From Scybalenecus merdavium (GTDB lineage Bacteria; Bacillota; Clostridia; Oscillospirales; Acutalibacteraceae): a stretch of 64,000 bases of DNA. The DNA is taken from assembly GCA_018714405.1 (NCBI GenBank), contig DVNM01000045.1, forward strand, positions 38,855 through 102,854, written 5' to 3'. Positions 16,659-23,827 of the stretch are shown here, piece after piece. Under the pieces are notes generated by a model. That model had not been told where the DNA came from. It saw nothing but the letters and a program-made list of their open reading frames with translations, and did not search any database. Within the stretch, counting starts at the first letter, position 1. Each line of letters begins with the position of its first letter. The position numbers were made by a program, and so were the translations under genes.

Positions 16659-17156
16659 ATGGAACACATCGGAAAATTAAGAAATATGACGTCCATCTAT
16701 CTTTTGCAGGGCGACAAAATGCTTTTGCTGTACCGGCAGGGTTCCCGCGTTGTGAACCGGGTTTGGGTCGGTTCGGCCGGCGGCCATTTTGAAAAGAATG
16801 AGTTAAACGATGCCATGGCATGTGTGCTGCGGGAGCTGCATGAAGAATTGTCTGTCACGCCGGATATGCTCAGTGACCTGAAACTGCGCTATGTCACCCT
16901 GCGCAGAACCGATACCGAGATCCGGCAAAATTATTATTTCTTTGCCACGTTAAAAGACGGCTGCCGGCGTCATCTGGTGTCTAACGAGGGCGTTTGCCGC
17001 TGGTTTGCACTGGACGAGGTGCACAAGCTGAAAATGCCTTTTACGGCGCAGTATGTGGTGGCGCATTACCTGCAAACCGGCCGGTATGACGACGCGGTAT
17101 ACGGCGGCATTGCCGATGGGGAAAAAGTCGTATTTACAAAAATGCCGGCGTTTTGA
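16659..17156 (+). CDS. Nudix hydrolase
   Basis: 165 residues from the ATG at 16659 (GCAGGGGAAAT upstream). The Nudix box is recognisable as GGHFEKNELNDAM followed by VLRELHEELSV. It departs from GX5EX7REUXEEXGU by two extra residues before RE and by Ser in place of the late Gly, while the metal-binding REXXEE glutamates are kept. Proteins of this kind hydrolyse nucleoside diphosphate-linked substrates, for example oxidised dNTPs. Placement behind nrdDG hints at nucleotide-pool cleaning, but that is inference. The next gene starts 49 bp downstream. Confidence 0.85.
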   Translation: MEHIGKLRNMTSIYLLQGDKMLLLYRQGSRVVNRVWVGSAGGHFEKNELNDAMACVLRELHEELSVTPDMLSDLKLRYVTLRRTDTEIRQNYYFFATLKDGCRRHLVSNEGVCRWFALDEVHKLKMPFTAQYVVAHYLQTGRYDDAVYGGIADGEKVVFTKMPAF

Positions 17157-17205
17157 CCGGCTGCAGTCCAATAAAATGCCAATATGGATCGATGGAGGGT
17201 ACTGT

Positions 17206-17541
17206 ATGAAAATCGACGGCAACGAAAAAGAAAAAGCGGCCATGGCCGCGTTTCACCGCGGTGACCGGGCAGAGGGGCTGCGGCTGCAGGCTGCGTTTGT
17301 TTCGGATTTTCGCCGGGCTTATCAGCAGCAGGACCATTGCCCTTGCCAAAAGGCCTGTGCTTACCACGGTGACTGCCGGGCTTGTGTGGCCATTCACCGG
17401 GCGCACGGTGAACATGTGCCAAACTGCATGCGCCCCATGCTCAATGCAAAGTTCAGGCAGCTTTCGGCGCTTACCGAGCATACGCTGGCGCATGAGATCG
17501 AGCCGCCGGCGGAAATTTTAAGAAAAGAATTTCAAAAGTAA
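17206..17541 (+). CDS. Small Cys/His-rich protein of unknown function
   Basis: 111 residues from the ATG at 17206, preceded by GGAGGG. The middle third holds a dense cluster CPCQKACAYHGDCRAC, then HRAHGEHVPNC: six Cys and four His in about 35 residues, a plausible zinc or Fe-S site. The N-terminus is a charged helix and the C-terminus ends in EILRKEFQK. No signal peptide or membrane helix. I do not recognise a named family with certainty. It lies after the Nudix gene, probably co-transcribed, and ends before a terminator. Confidence 0.75.
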   Translation: MKIDGNEKEKAAMAAFHRGDRAEGLRLQAAFVSDFRRAYQQQDHCPCQKACAYHGDCRACVAIHRAHGEHVPNCMRPMLNAKFRQLSALTEHTLAHEIEPPAEILRKEFQK

Positions 17542-17595
17542 GCTAAATGCAGGCCGGTTATAAAAGCGTCCGGGTGGCTTCCCTGGCGGCCGTGA

Positions 17596-17626
17596 AAAAA
17601 AGACGCAAAGTGTTTGCGTCTTTTTT
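17596..17626 (+). terminator. Terminator after the Cys-rich small protein gene
   Basis: AAAAAAGACGCAAA pairs with TTTGCGTCTTTTTT around a 3-nt loop. Symmetry of A and T tracts means it could work in both directions. Confidence 0.85.
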
Positions 17627-17638
17627 CATGTCACCCGG

Positions 17639-17654
17639 TTTCAATATCTATGAA
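17639..17654 (+). promoter_or_regulatory. NrdR box 1 upstream of nrdR
   Basis: Core CAATATCTAT at 17642-17651 agrees with the NrdR core except for the final G and the weak seventh base. It sits exactly 30 bp before the proximal box, the same offset as at nrdD. Confidence 0.6.
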
Positions 17655-17661
17655 TCGCTTG

Positions 17662-17690
17662 TTGCTTTTTACAATATGTTGTGCTAAAAT
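17662..17690 (+). promoter_or_regulatory. Promoter of nrdR
   Basis: TTGCTT (17662-17667), a 17-bp spacer, TAAAAT (17685-17690). The spacer is almost entirely filled by NrdR box 2. Confidence 0.75.
17669..17684 (+). promoter_or_regulatory. NrdR box 2 in the nrdR promoter spacer
   Basis: Core CAATATGTTG (17672-17681) fits the NrdR core with one weak-position change and lies between the -35 and -10 of nrdR. This implies autoregulation. Confidence 0.75.
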
Positions 17691-17756
17691 AAAATGGTCA
17701 AAATATTAATGTTAAATCCGTTTGCTTGATCTTGCTTGTTTTTGGAGGAATTTGTC

Positions 17757-18203
17757 ATGAAATGTCCGTTTTGCGGTTATTCGGAAAGCCGGGTCATCGA
17801 CTCCCGCCCGACCGATGAAAACGAACGCATCCGCAGAAGACGCGAGTGCCTGCAGTGCAAAAAACGTTTTACAACGTATGAAATCATTGAAGACCTGCCC
17901 ATTATCGTCATTAAAAAAGACAAAAGCCGCGAAGTGTTCGACCGCAACAAGCTGCTTAAGGGCATGCTGCGCGCCTGTGAAAAGCGCCCGGTCACGATCC
18001 AGGTGCTGGAACAGGCCATCGACAGCATCGAAACGCAGCTGCAGTCCACACTGGAGCGGGAGGTCACCAGTGTGCGCATTGGTGAAATGACAATGGAAAA
18101 GCTGCGCGACATTGACGAGGTGGCCTACGTCCGTTTCGCCAGTGTGTATAAGGAATTTGACAGCGCTGAGGCTTTTAAGGAAGAGCTGGCAAAGCTGTCC
18201 TGA
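17757..18203 (+). CDS. nrdR: Transcriptional repressor NrdR
   Basis: 148 residues from the ATG at 17757, with TTGGAGGAATTTGTC upstream; this is the usual NrdR length. The N-terminal zinc ribbon is MKCPFCGYSESRVIDSRP ... CLQCKKRFTTYE, followed by the ATP-cone (VIKKDKSREVFDRNKLLKGM) that senses ATP/dATP. NrdR represses ribonucleotide reductase genes by binding paired boxes. Such pairs are visible both here and at nrdDG, 4 kb upstream. The gene is followed after 20 bp by an APH-like kinase with no terminator, so the two probably share the NrdR-controlled promoter. Confidence 0.97.
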   Translation: MKCPFCGYSESRVIDSRPTDENERIRRRRECLQCKKRFTTYEIIEDLPIIVIKKDKSREVFDRNKLLKGMLRACEKRPVTIQVLEQAIDSIETQLQSTLEREVTSVRIGEMTMEKLRDIDEVAYVRFASVYKEFDSAEAFKEELAKLS

Positions 18204-18223
18204 CTTGTCGGAGGGTGTCAATC

Positions 18224-19015
18224 ATGCAGCTGCACTGGTGGCCGAAAAAGGTTCAGGAACTCACGGCGGGGCAGTCCTGCGTGCGGGACTGTATTGGGCA
18301 ATCCGGCGCCCAGGTGTGGCTGTTTGACCGCCTTGTGCTGAAAACCGGGCACAGCGTGCCGGCCATTCGTGCAGAAAAAGAACGGCTCGCTTATCTTGCC
18401 GGCCGTCTGCCGGTTCCCCGCGTCGTGCATTATGAAGAGGTGCATGGCCGCGTATTTTTGCTTATGGAACGTCTGCCGGGGCGCATGCTTTGCGATGAAA
18501 TGTACCTGCGCGACCCGCAACAGCTGGTGCGTCTGCTGGCTGAGGCTTATACGCTGCTGCGCCGCGCCGATTTGTCCGATTGTCCGTTCGATGCCGGCAC
18601 CGGCGCACTTTTGCCGGCTGCGCGCGTGCGCGTGCAAAGAAAGCAGTGCTCTGTGTCGGATGCAGAGCCGGGCACATACGGCTCCGGCGGTTTTCAGAAC
18701 CCTGCCGCGCTTCTTGCGTGGCTGGAGCAGCATGTGCCGCCGTGTGAGCCGGGCTTTGTGCACGGCGATTTCTGTTTGCCGAACATTTTGGTGCAGGGCG
18801 GCACGGTCAGCGGTTTTGTAGACGTCGGGCACTGCGGTCTTGGCGACGGCTGGCAGGATCTGGCGCTTGGCCTGCGCAGTTTGGAGCATAATTTGAAAGC
18901 GCGTCTGGGAGCAGCCGCGTTTGCGGCCGTCTCGGCGTCTTTTTTTGACTGCCTTGGCCTTACACCGGATCATGAAAAGATAAAATATTACATATTGCTG
19001 GACGAGCTTTTTTGA
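18224..19015 (+). CDS. APH(3')-family aminoglycoside phosphotransferase-like kinase
   Basis: 263 residues, essentially the length of APH(3') enzymes. The start is the ATG at 18224, since an earlier GTG lies inside the GGAGGG ribosome-binding site. Visible motifs are the N-lobe LPVPRVVHYEEV and LLMERLPGRML, the catalytic loop HGDFCLPNILV (HGDxxxxN), the metal-binding segment GFVDVGHCGLGDGWQDLALGLRS, and the C-terminus EKIKYYILLDELF, which closely resembles the end of APH(3')-IIIa as I recall it. The family transfers the ATP gamma-phosphate to the 3'-hydroxyl of kanamycin-type aminoglycosides. Whether this chromosomal copy confers resistance cannot be read from sequence. It lies between nrdR and a methyltransferase gene. 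Confidence 0.85.
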   Translation: MQLHWWPKKVQELTAGQSCVRDCIGQSGAQVWLFDRLVLKTGHSVPAIRAEKERLAYLAGRLPVPRVVHYEEVHGRVFLLMERLPGRMLCDEMYLRDPQQLVRLLAEAYTLLRRADLSDCPFDAGTGALLPAARVRVQRKQCSVSDAEPGTYGSGGFQNPAALLAWLEQHVPPCEPGFVHGDFCLPNILVQGGTVSGFVDVGHCGLGDGWQDLALGLRSLEHNLKARLGAAAFAAVSASFFDCLGLTPDHEKIKYYILLDELF

Positions 19016-19030
19016 GGTTGCAAAGGACAC

Positions 19031-19765
19031 ATGAAAGAAGATAAGTACGACGACCCTGTATTTTTTAAAAAATATGCCGAAATGACCCGCTCGCGTCTCG
19101 GCCTGGCAGGCGCCGGCGAGTGGCCGGCGCTTGAAAAAATGCTGCCTCCCTTTAAGGGTAAGCGTGTGCTGGATCTTGGCTGCGGTTACGGCTGGCACTG
19201 CAAATATGCGGCCGAGCACGGCGCAAAAAGTGTGCTTGGCGTCGATCTGTCTGAAAAAATGCTGGAAATTGCCCGGCAAAAGAATGCGGCTCCTCAAATC
19301 ACTTACTGCCGCGGCGCTATGGAGGATCTGGCGTTTTCGCCGGCTTCGTTTGACGTGGTGCTCAGTTCGCTTGCGTTTCACTATGTGCGCGATTTTGATG
19401 CGCTGGTGCAAAAGATCGCCGCTTGGCTCGCGCCGGGCGGCACGTTTGTCTTTTCGGTCGAGCACCCAACATTCACGGCCTACGGCAGCCAGGACTGGTA
19501 TTATGATGAAAACGGCAATATTCTCCACTTTCCGGTCGACCGCTATTTTTACGAGGGGCAGCGCGACGCGGTCTTTCTCGGCGAGCATGTTCTTAAATAC
19601 CACCGCACGCTGACTTCTTATGTCGGCGCGCTGCTGCAAAACGGATTTTCGCTGACCGATTTAAAAGAGCCGATGCCGCCCGCAGAAATGATGGATCTGC
19701 CCGGCATGCTGGATGAAATGCGCCGCCCGATGATGCTTTTGCTGCGCGCAGATAAAAAGGAATAA
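19031..19765 (+). CDS. Class I SAM-dependent methyltransferase
   Basis: 244 residues. SAM-binding motif I VLDLGCGYGWHCKYAAEHGA (about residues 50-69) is followed by the acidic motif VLGVDLSEKMLEIAR and motif IV FDVVLSSLAFHYVRDF. The fold is that of small-molecule methyltransferases of the UbiE/type-11 group. The substrate is unknown. It begins 15 bp after the APH-like kinase and is probably the last gene of nrdR-aph-methyltransferase, ahead of a terminator. Confidence 0.85.
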   Translation: MKEDKYDDPVFFKKYAEMTRSRLGLAGAGEWPALEKMLPPFKGKRVLDLGCGYGWHCKYAAEHGAKSVLGVDLSEKMLEIARQKNAAPQITYCRGAMEDLAFSPASFDVVLSSLAFHYVRDFDALVQKIAAWLAPGGTFVFSVEHPTFTAYGSQDWYYDENGNILHFPVDRYFYEGQRDAVFLGEHVLKYHRTLTSYVGALLQNGFSLTDLKEPMPPAEMMDLPGMLDEMRRPMMLLLRADKKE

Positions 19766-19781
19766 AACATGTTTAAAATAT

Positions 19782-19808
19782 AAAAGGACCGGACAACCGG
19801 CCCTTTTT
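19782..19808. terminator. Bidirectional terminator between the methyltransferase and pentapeptide-repeat genes
   Basis: AAAAGGACCGG (19782-19792) pairs with CCGGCCCTTTT (19797-19807) with one mismatch, flanked by A- and T-tracts on both sides. It serves the convergent genes ending at 19765 (+) and 19845 (-). Confidence 0.75.
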
Positions 19809-19844
19809 GTAATGGCGCTTGTGCAAATGTGTAAAATTCGGTTT

Positions 19845-20492
19845 TCAAACCAATTTGATCTTCAGCAGTCCGGCCAGGCCGTCAAACTGCAGGGACGTCA
19901 TTTTCGCACCGCGCAGCTCCGTCAGGTCACTGGAAACAACGGGCGCTTCAAACCGGCAGAGCGACAGGTCGGCGCCGGACAGGGAAGTTTTGAAAAAATT
20001 GTTTTCCACCAGCTCGCAGTCTGCCGCATGCACCTGCTTCCAGCTTACGGCGCAAAGCGATGCGCCGGTGCAGTCGCAGCCGGTCAGATCGGCGTTTTGT
20101 ACCCGGCAGCTGTCAAACGCCGCCAGGTTCAGCATGCAGCCTTTTACCGTGCAGTTTTTGAAATAGGCGCCGCTGAAATCTGCGCCGGTCCATTTGGCGT
20201 TTTGCACCGTGCAGCCCAAAAACGTACAGTCGCGAAACGTGCTGCCGGAAAAATTGCAGCCCTCAAACACCGTTTCGGTAAAATCACAGCCGGTAAAATC
20301 GCAGCCGGTCAGGCTGCAGCGCAAAAAACGGCACGCCCGAAAGGACGCGCCGCTGAAATCCTCACCCGTGCCGTTTTCCGTAAACGTGCCGTGCACGATC
20401 GTTTCATCGTTTTCTGCAGCGGCTTGCACACAGGCCGTCAGGCATGCGGCGCCGGTTTCAGCGCTGCTTTTTGGTTTTGCGGAATCTGTCAT
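19845..20492 (-). CDS. Pentapeptide-repeat protein, Cys-rich
   Basis: 215 residues. From about residue 40 the sequence is a run of A(D/N/C)(F/L)xx-type pentapeptides: GASFRACRFLRCSLTGCDFTG, ETVFEGCNFSGSTFRDCTF, ADFSGAYF, ADLTGCDCTGASL. These build a right-handed quadrilateral beta-helix. Cys is frequent at the repeat position usually taken by Ala, Asn or Asp. There is no signal peptide. Function is not determinable: some family members mimic DNA and protect gyrase, most are uncharacterised. The ATG overlaps the 3' end of the upstream glycosyltransferase gene by 35 bp. Confidence 0.85.
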   Translation of the reverse strand: MTDSAKPKSSAETGAACLTACVQAAAENDETIVHGTFTENGTGEDFSGASFRACRFLRCSLTGCDFTGCDFTETVFEGCNFSGSTFRDCTFLGCTVQNAKWTGADFSGAYFKNCTVKGCMLNLAAFDSCRVQNADLTGCDCTGASLCAVSWKQVHAADCELVENNFFKTSLSGADLSLCRFEAPVVSSDLTELRGAKMTSLQFDGLAGLLKIKLV

Positions 20493-21651
20493 ATTCTTCT
20501 ACGACCTGTTCATATCTTTTATAGGCGTTGTCCACCGCGTCCTCCCACGAAAGGTAGATTTTTTCGCAGGCGTTTTCGCCGACCCTGTGCATCTGTTCGG
20601 GGTCGGCCAGCAGGGTGCGCAGGCGCTCTTCAAAGCTTTCGGTTGACTCTTCGCACAAAAAGCCGGTTTCATTGTCTTCAATGCCCTCTGCCGCGCAGGA
20701 GCCGCGCACCAAAAGGCTTGCTACGCCGCAGGCAGCCGCTTCGCGCACCACCAGGCCGTTCGTATCAAATGTGGAGGGGAACACCAAGAGATCGGCGGCC
20801 GAATAGCAGGCTTTCAGTTTGCCGCGGTCGTGGATGATGCCGGTAAAGATCACCTCGTTTTCAAGGCCTATCTTTCGCACATAGCGCTTGACCTGGCTGC
20901 AGTTTTTGCCGCCGCCGATCATCAGCAGCTGAAAGGCGGTGCCGCTGTTTTTCAGCCTGTGCAGCGCGTCTAAAACGATCTGCAGGTTTTTGTACCACAT
21001 GATGCGGCCTACAAAAATCAGCGTCGGTACGCCGGGCTTCAGCCCATATTGCCGGCGAACCGCATCGACCTGTGCCTGCGCTGCGGCGCCGCGCTCCATA
21101 TCTACGCCGTTTGGCATAACGACCACGTTGCCGGCATAGCCGAATTTGCGCAGGCTGTCCACCGTGCCGCGGCTCGGCACCCAAACTTCGTCTGCCGCGT
21201 AGATGTTGTTGCGCAAAAATCGTTTAGCAAATTCCGAAAGATAGCGCACATGCACACGTTCCAGAATGTCGTACTCATATTTGGTGTGGTAGGTCAAAAT
21301 GACCGGCACGTCCTGCACGCGCTTGACCAGGCGGAAAAAGTACGAGGTCGCCAGCGGGCAGTGCGAGTGCAGAAGGTCAAAGTGCATGTTTTTAATGTCC
21401 ATGCGAAACTTCTTTTTAAACGGCCAGCCAATGGGGTATTTGTCTTTGTTCGGAATTTTCAGGTTCTGGTAGCGGTACACATGAAAAGGGTAACGGTCTT
21501 TGCCGGCCGCCGGGTTTTCCGGTGTGACCACCGTCACGTCGCAGCCCATTTTCTGCAGGTAATTGGCGTAATTCATAACGGTGTAGACGATGCCGTCTAC
21601 ATTCGGGGGAAATGCGTCTGTGCCCAGGGCAATTTTTAATTTTTTGTCCAC
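20458..21651 (-). CDS. GT4-family glycosyltransferase, probable membrane glycolipid synthesis
   Basis: 397 residues from a GTG at 21651 with GAGGTG upstream. The N-terminal Rossmann domain begins IALGTDAFPPNVDGIVYTVMN with FDLLHSHCPLATSYF. The C-terminal domain has MPNGVDM, LIFVGRIMWYKNLQ and the nucleotide-sugar motif FDTNGLVVREAAACG, a D-x7-E version of the GT4 E-x7-E signature. The segment order resembles diacylglycerol/lipid glucosyltransferases of Firmicutes, so it likely adds a sugar to diacylglycerol. The acceptor is inferred, not shown. It is transcribed away from hprK. Confidence 0.85.
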   Translation of the reverse strand: MDKKLKIALGTDAFPPNVDGIVYTVMNYANYLQKMGCDVTVVTPENPAAGKDRYPFHVYRYQNLKIPNKDKYPIGWPFKKKFRMDIKNMHFDLLHSHCPLATSYFFRLVKRVQDVPVILTYHTKYEYDILERVHVRYLSEFAKRFLRNNIYAADEVWVPSRGTVDSLRKFGYAGNVVVMPNGVDMERGAAAQAQVDAVRRQYGLKPGVPTLIFVGRIMWYKNLQIVLDALHRLKNSGTAFQLLMIGGGKNCSQVKRYVRKIGLENEVIFTGIIHDRGKLKACYSAADLLVFPSTFDTNGLVVREAAACGVASLLVRGSCAAEGIEDNETGFLCEESTESFEERLRTLLADPEQMHRVGENACEKIYLSWEDAVDNAYKRYEQVVEEYDRFRKTKKQR

Positions 21652-21784
21652 TTTGCACCTCGAAACATTTTATAAAAATAAATTCACTGAATTTGCGGAG
21701 ATTTTTGGTTAATAAATAATAGCACACTTGTCTGGTAATGTAAAGAAAGGGCGTGCTGAATTTTTTATTAATTTTTATAAGGGC

Positions 21785-21814
21785 TTGATTCCTGGCGGTT
21801 CTCTATTATATAAT
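21785..21814 (+). promoter_or_regulatory. Promoter of hprK
   Basis: TTGATT (21785-21790), an 18-bp spacer, TATAAT (21809-21814), then AAAGGGG and the GTG at 21846. Confidence 0.7.
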
Positions 21815-21845
21815 AAAACTGATTAAGTAAGAAAGGGGTGTTCCC

Positions 21846-22811
21846 GTGTCTGCAAAATACAGCGTTACGCTGGACAAAATTATCAAAGAACACACGCTGG
21901 AAGTCGTCTATACGCCGCGTGACCCCAAAGAAATTCTGGTCACCACGAACGAGGTCAACCGGCCCGGCATCGTCCTGACCGGCTATACGGACTACTTCGA
22001 CCCCCGCCGCATTCAGATCCTCGGCTGGACCGAATTCGGATTTTTGAGCCACATGTCTGACGAGCAGCGCCGCAAAGCCCTTTCTGACTGGCTTTCGCTG
22101 GGGCCGGCCGCCGCAGTTGTGACCCGCAACCTGCAGATCAGCGACGTTTTTGTGGATGCCTGCAAAACGTACGGCGTGCCGCTTCTGCGCACAGACGAGG
22201 AGACGTCGCCGTTTCTCGCCACGCTCATTTCGTTTTTAAACAACCAGCTGGCGCCGCGCATCACACGCCACGGCGTGCTGGTAGAAGTTTACGGCGAGGG
22301 CGTGCTCATCACCGGTGAAAGCGGCGCAGGCAAGTCGGAAACGGCTGTGGAGCTGATCAAGCGCGGCCACCGCCTGATCGCGGACGACGCCGTCGAGATC
22401 CGCAAGATCGACAATAAGACGCTGATCGGCTCTTCGCCGAACAACATCCGTCATTTTATCGAGCTGCGCGGCATCGGCATCATCAATGCGCGCCGCATTT
22501 TCGGTATGGGCGCGGTCAAAGACAAGGAACAGATCAACATGGTCATCTGCCTGGAACAGTGGGATTCCGCCAAAGCCTACGACCGTCTGGGCCTGGACAA
22601 CGAATACACGAAAATTCTAGACGTCAAGGTGCCGGTGCTGACCGTGCCGATCACGCCGGGGCGCAACCTGGCCATTATTGTGGAAACGGCGGCCATGAAC
22701 AACCGCCAGAAAAAGATGGGGTACAACGCGGCCAAAGAGCTGATGCACTCCCTGGGTATGGACGATTTTGAGCCGGATGAAAAAGAGCTTGAGATTTGGT
22801 CCAATTCATAG
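21846..22811 (+). CDS. hprK: HPr kinase/phosphorylase
   Basis: 321 residues starting at a GTG behind AAAGGGGTG. The C-terminal catalytic domain has the P-loop GESGAGKSETAVELIKRG (about residues 157-174) and the HPrK signature ELRGIGIINARRIFGMGAV. The N-terminal domain is the MurF-like regulatory half. The enzyme phosphorylates HPr at Ser46 with ATP or pyrophosphate and reverses this, controlling carbon catabolite repression in Firmicutes. The downstream ROK sugar kinase gene begins 44 bp later and fits the same theme of sugar sensing. Confidence 0.97.
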   Translation: MSAKYSVTLDKIIKEHTLEVVYTPRDPKEILVTTNEVNRPGIVLTGYTDYFDPRRIQILGWTEFGFLSHMSDEQRRKALSDWLSLGPAAAVVTRNLQISDVFVDACKTYGVPLLRTDEETSPFLATLISFLNNQLAPRITRHGVLVEVYGEGVLITGESGAGKSETAVELIKRGHRLIADDAVEIRKIDNKTLIGSSPNNIRHFIELRGIGIINARRIFGMGAVKDKEQINMVICLEQWDSAKAYDRLGLDNEYTKILDVKVPVLTVPITPGRNLAIIVETAAMNNRQKKMGYNAAKELMHSLGMDDFEPDEKELEIWSNS

Positions 22812-22855
22812 TAAAATAAAACGCAAATTCAAGCAAAGGATTAAGGGAGAAAATT

Positions 22856-23827
22856 ATGAGCTATTACATAGGCATTGACCTGGGCGGCACGAACATCGTT
22901 TCCGCCGTAGTGACCGACAAGTACGAAATTCTTGCAAAGGCCTCTGTGCCAACCGCGATGCCGCGCGATGCCGCCTCCATTTTTGACGACATTGCAAAGA
23001 CCGGTTTCGAGGCAGTGGAAAAGGCCGGCCTCACGATGGACGACATCGAGTGGATCGGCCTTGGCACGCCGGGTACCGTCAACCAGAAAAACGGCTACAT
23101 CGAATACGCCAACAACCTGAAGTTTGACAACATCCCGGCACGCGACATGCTGCAGGACCGTTTTCATAAAACCGTTTATCTGGAGAACGACGCAAACTGC
23201 GCGGCGCTGGGCGAAGCCATTGCGGGCAGCGGCCACGGCACGCCGAACTTTGTGGCCGTTACGCTTGGCACCGGCGTCGGCAGCGGTGTGATCATCAACA
23301 GCAACATCATCACCGGCGTGAACTTTGCCGGCGGCGAATGGGGCCATATGGTCATTGTAAAGGACGGCGAGCCCTGCGGCTGCGGCCGCCACGGCTGCTG
23401 GGAGGCGTATGCCAGCGCCACGGCGCTGATCCGCCAGACCATTGCCTCTATGAATAAAAACCCGAATTCCCTGATGCACGCCGTAGCCAAGAAAGAGGGC
23501 AAGGTCAGCGGCCGCACGGCGTTTGACGCCATGCGTCTCGGCGACAAGGACGCGGCCGAGGTCTGCAAGCAGTATATCGAGTACGTTGCCTGCGGCGTGA
23601 CCAACCTGATCAACGCCCTGCAGCCTGAGGTGCTGTGCATCGGCGGCGGCATCTGCAATGAGGGCGAGACCATCATGCAGCCGATCCGTGAATATGTTGC
23701 GCGTGAACGCTACAGCGTGCACTCTTCGCTGCAGACCAAAATCGTGAAGGCTGAGCTCGGCAACGACGCCGGCCTGATCGGCGCGGCACTGCTCGGCACA
23801 GTAAAAAGAATAAAAGCCGGTGAATGA
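22856..23827 (+). CDS. ROK-family glucokinase
   Basis: 323 residues. The N-terminal ATP-binding motif is YIGIDLGGTNIVSAVV. The substrate motif is YLENDANCAALGEA, and the ROK zinc motif is CGCGRHGCWEAYAS (CXCGXXGCXE). The closing helix region has GGGICNEG. The product matches Firmicute glucokinases that phosphorylate glucose at O6. It lies between hprK and murB, overlapping murB by 8 bp. A different hexose substrate cannot be excluded. Confidence 0.9.
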   Translation: MSYYIGIDLGGTNIVSAVVTDKYEILAKASVPTAMPRDAASIFDDIAKTGFEAVEKAGLTMDDIEWIGLGTPGTVNQKNGYIEYANNLKFDNIPARDMLQDRFHKTVYLENDANCAALGEAIAGSGHGTPNFVAVTLGTGVGSGVIINSNIITGVNFAGGEWGHMVIVKDGEPCGCGRHGCWEAYASATALIRQTIASMNKNPNSLMHAVAKKEGKVSGRTAFDAMRLGDKDAAEVCKQYIEYVACGVTNLINALQPEVLCIGGGICNEGETIMQPIREYVARERYSVHSSLQTKIVKAELGNDAGLIGAALLGTVKRIKAGE

